Source: Liolophura sinensis (taxonomy: Eukaryota > Mollusca > Polyplacophora > Chitonida > Chitonidae). Taken from it: 64,000 bases of DNA. The notes under the pieces are model-generated. The model worked only from the letters and a program-made list of their open reading frames with translations, was not told the DNA's origin and made no database searches. Shown here piece by piece: positions 55,846 through 64,000 of the stretch. A program made the position numbers and the translations under genes. The DNA lies in NCBI RefSeq assembly GCF_032854445.1, contig NC_088306.1:14505386-14569385 (forward strand), in the 5' to 3' direction. Positions within the stretch are counted from its first letter, which is position 1. The number at the start of each line of letters is the position of its first letter.

Positions 55846-56277
55846 ATAACAAAAAGAAAAATGTAAACACGGTAATTTGTTTTGCATGTTCTACTTCCGG
55901 TTTGCTGACATGGTTAACGGTTATGTAAAATTTGTCTCCTTTGCCTTGGGATGATGTTAGGCTTTAAGCCTGTGTATCTAGCTTCATTGGTTAAAGAGAT
56001 ATATCTACTTCCGGGTTTGAGGATATCACTTCTGTTTTTTTCTAAATTTGCGTTTTCGCAATCAACGTCCAAAACTGCATCGGATAGGATGCCGGACATT
56101 ACCTGCACAAGCTTAGAAATAAGAACGAAGTTTTTGTCACATGACATTTTCACCCAATATCTCAGGTTTGGGGCCAAATCCAATATGGCCTCCAAGTCGC
56201 ACGACCAAATGTTTCCAAAAGATAAAAAAGCACAACTTCACATTCATTCCTAAAACGTACTGGTTACCTTTGATAAA

Positions 56278-56395
56278 TTGAAAAGAGGCCGTATTTCACC
56301 GGTTATGTTTAACCATTTGCCAGCTGTCACACTATCATCGCTGCTGTGGTTTTACTCTCTATGCTGTACATTTGTAATTATATTTAGTTGCTACC
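56278..56395 (+). repeat. F1 dispersed repeat (copy B)
   Basis: Counterpart of 13,985-14,105. Confidence 0.75.
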
Positions 56396-56864
56396 GTTGG
56401 TTACGTTCTGCGCGATAGATCGTGCTGAATTTGGTACAAAAAAGTGAAGTGAAATGCAAAATAATAGATGTGACAGCTGACAATGAGTCACATAAAACTG
56501 ACCAAATACTATCTCTTGTCAGCTTACCTTTGGTAAGGCACTATTCGAACTGTTCATTGTACACACATAAAACCTAGAAGCCCGCTAGCACATTTACTAC
56601 ATTGCCTAAGTTCGTTTCCGCAAAAATAAGAATGACCATTAGATGACAAACAGTTTTTCTGAAATGCTTTATAGACGCGAAAGGGCACTCACAAGAATCC
56701 ACATCCAATTGACGTCAAATTTGCTTTGTAATTCAAGTAAAACAAACAATACCGTTTTTAAAGTTCCTACTTTGGTGGAGCTGTGTACATATATATAAAA
56801 GATTGGTGGTAAAACTCCAAAAAAAGACCTACATTAACCGAAGTAAATCGACAATTTGCTGTAT

Positions 56865-56955
56865 TTCATCAGTTACGCGTGCGTGTGACCATTTCCCAAT
56901 TATCGCACTGTCGACCCTACCCTGGTTTTTCTCTATATGCTGTTAGTCTTTTATT
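56865..56955 (+). repeat. F1 dispersed repeat, diverged (copy B)
   Basis: Counterpart of 14,570-14,665. Confidence 0.55.
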
Positions 56956-57227
56956 ACCTTGTTGATTTGGTATACTCTTAAACAGCAGGAAATATATCCC
57001 ATAAAATCATACATTTACACCCCGACCGCAAAAGAAAAACAACAAATATCGAAAATGTAACAAAAACAAAAAACACCCTATTTCCTACACCAGTTTTCAA
57101 ATGGTACATGCGCTAAATTGATTTGAGAGATGGAACTGAATCTGTACGTCACCACACAGTATTCCAGACACGCCCTAAATCTTCGCTAGAAGGTGCAACA
57201 TCATTGGACATTGGGCCGATAATCACA

Positions 57228-57314
57228 GCCAATAAAAACCCAAAGGTCGAGTTCTAACCAATCGTCTGAGTGTCATGTAGGTATAAATACAGGAGACGGG
57301 TGCGTGAGTACTCA
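57228..57314 (+). promoter_or_regulatory. Predicted TATA promoter (copy B)
   Basis: CCAAT at 57,229-57,233 and 57,258-57,262, TATAAATA at 57,282-57,289, predicted start at A57,314. All elements are conserved with copy A despite nearby substitutions. Confidence 0.55.
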
Positions 57315-57462
57315 TCTGGAGCGTGAAATCATAGAGTTCACCAAGAAAGATCTCATCTGGAGACGATTTAAACACGCCGTGGCTTTTGCGAGACTGTAAG
57401 CCTGATTTAAAACTGTAAAATTTGATGAGAAGTAAGCTGACGGTCACAGATTTAGGGAACTG
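57314..57462 (+). other. Predicted 5' exon with splice donor (copy B)
   Basis: Ends CTG before GTAAGT at 57,463-57,468. Unlike copy A it contains one ATG (GATGAGAAGTAAG near 57,425), created by a single A to G change. If spliced to an exon starting like the one at 23,372, that frame would stop at the junction after about twelve codons. Confidence 0.45.
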
Positions 57463-57833
57463 GTAAGTTTTGATTGCATTGTTATTTCGTAAGGTGTTGA
57501 GTTCAAGTTAGTCTACAAAACGCCTTGTTTTGACGTTTTTCAACGAGAAAATCGAAATGTCTTTTCGCATTTTATTTTGATATAATGTGCATTTCTGTGC
57601 AATCAGCTCGTCCAATTCTAAGCAAAGGCAACCTTTAAAAAGACGCACTGCATCAATTTGCATATTAAATTGGTTTTCGTTTATACTCGTGCCTGCCAAT
57701 TTCTTTTTTTTCAACGTCATTCAAACATGGAGTTTATTTCAAAGTAATCAATTCTACCTGCAATACAGGAGTTTCCAGGAACCCCTATCTTTACACGCTC
57801 AGAAGTGTTGTCCTTATTCTTTATTTGTACCCA

Positions 57834-58389
57834 TATTTAGTTTTCCAGAAGTATAGCCTGTATACTCTGTTTATACCCCTATTCAGTTACCCAGAAGTGC
57901 AGTATGTATTCTGTATTTGTACCCCTATTCAGTTTTCCAGAAGTGTAGTATGTATTCTCTATTTGTACCCGTATTCAGTTTTCCAGAAGTGTAGCCTGTA
58001 TTCTCTATTTGTACCCGTATTCAGTTTTCCAGAGGTGTAGTATGTATTCTCTATTTGTACCCGTATTCAGTTTTCCAGAAATGCGGTCTGTATTCAATAT
58101 TTGTACCCCTATTCAGTTTTCCAGAAGTGTAATCTGTATTCTCTATTTGTACTCCTATTCAGTTTTCCAGAAGTGTAATCTGTATTCTCTATTTGTACCC
58201 GTATTCAGTTTTCCAGAAGTGTAGTCTGTATTCTTTATTTGTACCCGTATTCAGTTTTCCAGAAGTGTAGTCTGTATTCTCTATTTGTACCCGTATTCAG
58301 TTTTCCAGAAGTGTAGTCTGTATTCTCTATTTGCACCCGTATTCAGTTTTCCAGAAGTGTAGTATGTATTCTCTATTTGTACCCCTATT
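57834..58389 (+). repeat. 46-bp minisatellite, 12 units (copy B)
   Basis: Same length as in copy A but a different order of unit variants, for example three consecutive GAAGTGTAGTCTGTATTCT units near the right end. Confidence 0.95.
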
Positions 58390-58934
58390 TAGGGTATGCA
58401 AAAAACATTGTCCCGTTGAAGGAGGACCTGAATGCTTGTATAGATTTCCCCTGTGGGGGTAGCTGATGTGTAATTTTTATACTTTATTGGGGCGTAACAC
58501 GCTACTCTATGGCTACGGACTGTAACGCATCGGACTGAATACAATCACCAATTTGGACAAGCGTAAAGTTGCAATCAAAATGCAACCACAATACATAAAT
58601 ATATGTTTTTTAGTGAACGGCAACTTCTAAACTGGCTTGGTACAAGATTTGAATACTAGTTGTATTTACACGTCTATAGAACACACCTTTCGTCATCAAT
58701 AAAAACTGTTGTTTTTTCTCTTTACATGATTCCGTCCTGATTTATGCACTTTCTTAGCTACTTAGTGGTTTCTGATGAGCGCTCTTTTAACACCTGGCCT
58801 TGTCGATAACCACCACGAACGTTCTTTGAGGTTGACGATTGATGAGCAAATGTCTGATTCCTCGACGCGTTCTGCAATGTTTCACAACAGAAATTATTCT
58901 ACAACAAACAATGCACTGGGACCACAAAACGTGA

Positions 58935-59145
58935 TTCTACATTCCAAATGGTCAATTCTACATCAGTGACGCCTAATATATTGCAATTAACATCAATGCA
59001 TTTTTTTCCTTGTTTTTAACTAATACTGCTTAAGCCCTGCTAGGGGCGCGTAATTTGCTACGTTTTAAGCATTTTGAATGAAGAGTTAGAATAAAACCCT
59101 AACTGGGGCCATTTTTCACCAGTTATGTGTGACGTGTGTCTGTAA
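58935..59145 (+). repeat. F1 dispersed repeat (copy B)
   Basis: Counterpart of 16,640-16,845. Confidence 0.7.
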
Positions 59146-59340
59146 TTATAAGGAAGTGAATGTGCCTGGGACGACGGTGTATTTTTTTTTTCACACATTT
59201 GGAAGCATCGTGATGTTTACTCCAAGCCGCCCGACATTATGCATAACGCTGGTAAACCATAAAAGGGCGCTCTGGATCGATAATGACAAAACCCACTTAA
59301 AGCAGAATCTAAAGGGGTCATTCATCACATTTTGTAAAAA

Positions 59341-59591
59341 TATGTATGTTGAAACAGACATTCGTATACCAGCTGTCAACTTATATGGACGTTCCAGGTC
59401 CATAATCGCAAGGCCGTTTCCCCAAACGACGTTTAAAAACAAAGCATTAAAGAACTAAGAAAGTATATGAAATTAGGACAGAACCATACACAGAGAAGCA
59501 GTCAACAGTTTTCAGTGATGTCGGAAAGACGCAAGGTATGTTCTAGGCAAACAAGTAAAATCAGTATTCATGTCGTGTACCATGCTATAGT
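59341..59591 (+). repeat. F2 dispersed repeat (copy B)
   Basis: Counterpart of 17,050-17,300. Confidence 0.75.
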
Positions 59592-60211
59592 TTATTTCTT
59601 GTCGCCTATATTCAGCTCTCTGTAAAATCAATCATACGCGTTACTAAAATTGACTTTACGTAACAACACATCTATATGTTAGAAGTCCATATTATTGCAA
59701 GGAAAATGAACTTACAACACTTTTTCTAGTTCATAATGTTACATAAACTCGGTTTTGACAGCAAGAACCCATTGTCTTGGGTGAGGTCAAAATAATTCAA
59801 AATCCAGTGGAATGCTGGATACTGAGTAGAGGTCAAGGTGTTTTGCTGGAGGGCAACATCTGTTGCCTGAATTGCTATCGACTTAACTGTAAACCCTGTA
59901 ATTGACACTGTCATTTTTGCAATTGTTTACACTTTTTAGTATGATATAGCCTTTATATTCATTTATTTGTTTTTTCTCTTGTGGAATATGACCTGACGTT
60001 GGTATGGATTTAGATATGGATGTTAGGAAGTTAAAGAAATATAGTCTATTCGCAGAGACAGCAGTGGAGGCTGAGTTACTGCCTGGGCCCCGTTGTTCAA
60101 AACTGGTTTCAGACTTAAAACCAGATTTACCTTTAAGCCAAGTTTCCAGTTTTGTACTCCGCGTCATATAAATTGCTTACCAGTATATTAAATATGAACT
60201 GAAAAAGCATC

Positions 60212-60213
60212 TA
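60212..60213. other. Empty Tc1 target site in copy B
   Basis: GCATC-TA-TATGTCAGG, an undivided TA where copy A holds the 1387-bp transposon. Confidence 0.95.
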
Positions 60214-61344
60214 TATGTCAGGCAGTTGGATCTGGTTTCCATAACATACATGTGGAGAGTTAACCATTTAGGTGGTTAGCAAATAAATCAATTTCCATGA
60301 TTTCCCAAAACATCCTCAGATTTTTTGGAAGATAGTTTTATCTAACATACAGTCTTTACTGTCGTCTGTTTTCCGTCTCTCCAAATCTGCCTCAAAGTTA
60401 GTACCATCTGGTGTATGACAACCTCTGATCCATAAGTCTTTATCCTTGCACCACATTCAAATATCTCGCAACAGTATTGCACAGCTTAGACTTTGATCCA
60501 CCCTTAGAATTTATGTATGACACAGCTATGGTGCTGTCAGATTTACTTGGAAATGTTTCTAATAATTCCAAGTAATTAATACGCTGACGACCCAGTAAGT
60601 GACCGTCTCTCCACTGTTTTTAATCATTAAGAATGGCTCTCCAACCAGTAAGACTGGCTTCTGTAGAAATCACTGTGTTTCGCTGGCTATGACTTATGGG
60701 GGTCCTAGACTGTACAATATCGCTATCCACCAATTCAGGTCACATTTGGAGCACTCGGACAAAACCAAAAACATCCATTACATATTTTCATGCTTCTGTT
60801 TTATCGCTCTCAAGATTGCGATAATACGACTAGCCAATCATATACTACAGGGAAAGAAGACACTAGCAGGCCAATGACGCGCAGCTTTCCGAACGGTTAG
60901 TGCTTTTTCTGCACTTAAACTGACCGACATTTCTCTTCAGCCCAAGACAAAACCTAAAACAGAGATACACAGTATTGGTTCTAACACTGATTTCCCTTCA
61001 TGTTTCAACAGCGTAATGTCTTTAACAGCCTAACTGTGTCAGTGACTTCTCTCAGTGATTTCTCTCGTATCCTGTATATCATTTACCTTGCAGGTAAGAG
61101 TAATCAATCTACCCGACATTGATACAAAGTATGTCTCTTTTTTTCTCAACGTGGCAAACACTGGCTTCATTGATTTAGTGAAGTCTCGAAACTAACGATA
61201 ATCCATTAGGAAAGATATTTAAGATGTTCAGTTGCTATCGGAACATTAAATGCATCTTTTTAGATCTAACAAAGCCATGTAACACTTCTGATGCGTGAGA
61301 TCTATGGCTGATTTAATATAATTAAGAACCCACATCATACAGAG

Positions 61345-61437
61345 TAAAACCAGAGCAGGGACGACATTGTGATAGCTGGCAAATGGTCACATTTAACCGG
61401 TGAAAGACGCCCACTTGTCAATTTAACACTGTCCATT
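61345..61437 (-). repeat. F1 dispersed repeat, inverted (copy B)
   Basis: Counterpart of 20,450-20,540. Confidence 0.75.
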
Positions 61438-61474
61438 TTAAAATTATGATAAACATCAGAAGGGCAATATAAAG

Positions 61475-61602
61475 TACAAAGTCAGGAAGGCTTCATGCAG
61501 AGAAGCAGTTAACAGTTTTCAATATTGAGGAAGGAATCTTCTAGGTAAAGAAATGAATTCATTATCCGAATCGTGCACCATCCTAGTTTATAAATAATAA
61601 TA
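61475..61602 (+). repeat. F2 dispersed repeat, 3' part (copy B)
   Basis: Counterpart of 20,578-20,705. Confidence 0.65.
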
Positions 61603-61949
61603 AAAACATGCTTCTCAGTTGTCCTTTGACAGATTTTATATTAACCTGGTTGAATTTCCACCACATAAGCTGCTTCATTTTATCAAGCAAAATTGGTTGG
61701 GCTGTTTCAAGTTATATCCAAATCGTGTATCATGCTAGGTTATAAGTTGTCAATGATAAAAAAAATATGTATATCTGTTGCATTTAGATGGTTACTGTTC
61801 ATTTACCCAACGTGGCAAAATAATTGAATATGATAAAGATAAATCCACCTAGTCCCAGATTATGTTAGTACCAGAGATCCCGTCTGTAATTATTGTACAA
61901 TAAGCATTTATACGAATAGTTAGAATGAAACCATATTTGCTAACAGGTA

Positions 61950-62055
61950 AATTGATAGGAGGTCGAACTTCACCGGTTACGCGTGACCATATGTGAGCTA
62001 TCACACTGTCGTCTCCGCTCTGGTTTTACCCTCAATGCCGTCTTTAATTATTATG
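61950..62055 (+). repeat. F1 dispersed repeat (copy B)
   Basis: Counterpart of 21,055-21,160. Confidence 0.75.
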
Positions 62056-62059
62056 TTCT

Positions 62060-64000
62060 AAAAAGAAAAAGGCAACAACGAACCAAATTATTCTTCCGTT
62101 GTAAGGGAGAAATTTTTGTCAAACCTCAGTTCACCGGAGGCAGACTATCCTGACCATTTTACACCTGCTTACACCTGTAACCTAACCCCAGCTTAACATC
62201 ATTAAGTAAGAGGGAGTTAGTTAGACAAATCCAGTCGGCATGACGAAACAAATGATGTTGCGTTTGTCACCTAACCCCAAAACTTAAAGTCAGTGTCACA
62301 CTTGATGACATTGCCTTAGGGTTACATTTCATGACGGGAAATAAGAGCCAGAAAGAGGACGGAGTTCATCAGACGTCGTCAGCGTCTCAAAAGTTTCCCA
62401 AAGTGAAATGAAAAAAATTAATATGTAGCATTTGGTTATTCAAAGGAAATATAATCTATCGTGTGAGCGAAAGTAGTGATCAAAACAAGTTATTAAATGA
62501 ATGATTATTGCTTAGCGCCACATCGGCAATATTTCAACTATGTTCTGGCGAAAAACAAGTTATCAGTGAGGAAGACATTGTGGCAATTAAAACTTGATTT
62601 ACTCAGTTTCATCGCCTTGAATCAACATTCTCTTTCTGTTGAATCTAAATAATAATGTGACTTGGATATTGTCTTCACTGACAATACAAAACAAACCCGT
62701 TAGATGTCCATTCTTGTTTAATCAGTGCTTCAGGTGTCGATTTTATGGATTACAAGGAAACAAGTTAATTCCATAATATTTCCATCGTGTCCATGCAACA
62801 TTTCAGTGCCACTCTGTAATGCATAACATCTACACAATATTAGCATTATCCAATTCCTATAACATAAGCAATTCAGTGTTATCATGTTGGAATATCAAAA
62901 TGACTAAAAAAAACTATATTCTTCGTCTTTTAAACAACACAGACCCGTTTCAGTTTATTGTCAATATATACTGTCCGAATATACTTAACTGTAAGAATTT
63001 AAGTTCACCTTAGCGCATCAAACAATTGGATGCTTGATGCCATCCAGATGTGTGCATTTGTACATCCGCCGTACGCATACAAAATTCAGTTTTTCTGTGA
63101 ACATCTTGAGGCCATGGAAACTGATTTCTTCACATGTCTCCAGTCATCTTCTTACTAGATTAGCAAGTCTGATAATCCAACCATCTCTTTGCTATGTGCT
63201 AAAGATCAAATCCAGTCTAATAGATCGGAGTAACCGAAAATCTACACTGACACCTATGTAGTGTGAGCATCATTCTATGAAAATCATATACAGCAAATCT
63301 TTTAGAGTGACAGACCCGTTACCTCTGTTCAGTGTCAAACTCACAGCAATTATTTGTGCTCTCCAGTTTCTGATGGAACTACGGCCAATCCAGTCTTTTA
63401 TTTTCACTGAGTTTGTATCTTCTTCACAGGCTTTCGTGAATTTTTTTGTGGGTAAAATTGTCAACATTAATACTCGAAATACTTTTCCATTGTAACACGC
63501 GTAGTTACCGTTGAGTCTCTGGGTGCCAGCTAATATTGGTATACCTAGTTTACCATTGGCCGTTACAAACTTCCAATTGCCTGGCATTTAACCCTCTCTG
63601 CTCCCGTATCGTTCAAAGAGACAATTAGTTCAGTAAAACTCACAGGTATCTGGGAAAATGAATGGAATCATTCCGACAAAGGCAGGGGTTTTCAAGAACG
63701 TAATGCATTTGTCCCTTACTATTATTACTGTTTGTAGTTTACTCCTTCCAGCTTCTAACGCCAAAACGGTGATTCCCTAGTATGAAATGACACTTGCCAA
63801 GCAATGAAACCGTCCTGTAAGCCATTTGCATCTTGAGGTCTCGGTGTTTAGATATAATATGGTGATCTATTTGGTCCACAACTAAGTGTTGTGACGTCAT
63901 ATCACTCTTTTCATAAGAATTTCCCCTATTTCCCTATGGAACATTTCAAAACTAGGTATTTTACTGTAAATTCATCTCTGATTTACTATGTTTAAGATCA
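62060..64000. other. Spacer at the right edge (copy B)
   Basis: Counterpart of about 21,165-23,122, the sequence upstream of the GPCR exon. No gene recognised. By analogy the equivalent acceptor and coding exon would begin about 250-290 bases beyond the window. Confidence 0.45.

Larger units (their letters stand above)
41751..64000. repeat. Copy B of a large direct duplication
   Basis: Second copy of bases 1-23,122. It lacks the SINE at 1767-2027 and the Tc1 element at 17,928-19,314, and it carries an 835-bp rearranged insertion at 52,018-52,852. It is still matching copy A at the last base of the window, so it continues to the right. Tandem duplication and an uncollapsed second haplotype are both compatible with what is seen. 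Confidence 0.97.

Overview
The window looks like nuclear DNA of an animal, most likely a marine mollusc or another lophotrochozoan. It is AT-rich, mostly non-coding and dense in decayed transposable elements. It carries many copies of a tRNA-derived SINE whose tail (TTGAGTACGGCGTAAAACAC followed by CAAATAAATAAAT) is of a type I associate with molluscan genomes. The organism call is inference. There is no bacterial gene organisation, CRISPR array or operon.

The dominant structure is a direct duplication. Bases 1-23,122 (copy A) match 41,751-64,000 (copy B), colinear and in the same orientation, with roughly 1% substitutions in the stretches I compared by eye. Both copies run off the window, so the true repeat may be a tandem unit of about 41-42 kb. 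The copies differ by clean insertions: a SINE with an 11-bp target duplication and an intact Tc1 element are present only in A, and a complex 835-bp templated insertion is present only in B. Such differences fit a recent tandem duplication, but equally two haplotypes joined in an assembly.

Each copy holds, in order: a SINE; spacer with dispersed repeats; a TG-rich tract; a dead non-LTR retrotransposon with endonuclease and RT motifs and a degenerate 2A-like motif (LINE-1 here, A 7.55-9.36 kb); a 54-bp tandem repeat; a second dead non-LTR element with an L1-type ORF1 (LINE-2 here, A 9.57-13.54 kb) that is interrupted by SINE pieces; a TATA promoter with a possible 5' non-coding exon ending in a splice donor (A 14.94-15.18 kb); and a 46-bp minisatellite. 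The Tc1 element follows in A only, then non-coding sequence with dispersed repeats.

Between the copies (23.1-41.75 kb) lies the only convincing host gene, an intronless coding exon for a 373-residue rhodopsin-type GPCR (23,405-24,526) with a splice acceptor just upstream. The promoter and donor at 15 kb are good candidates for its first exon; copy B repeats that promoter and runs up to the position where a second receptor gene would begin, just outside the window. The rest of the middle region is repeats: 106-bp, 22-bp (66-bp higher-order) and 58-bp tandem repeats, a PIF/Harbinger-like fragment, a Ty3/Gypsy integrase relic inside a large imperfect inverted repeat, a palindromic cluster of tRNA-derived elements, and scattered SINE pieces.
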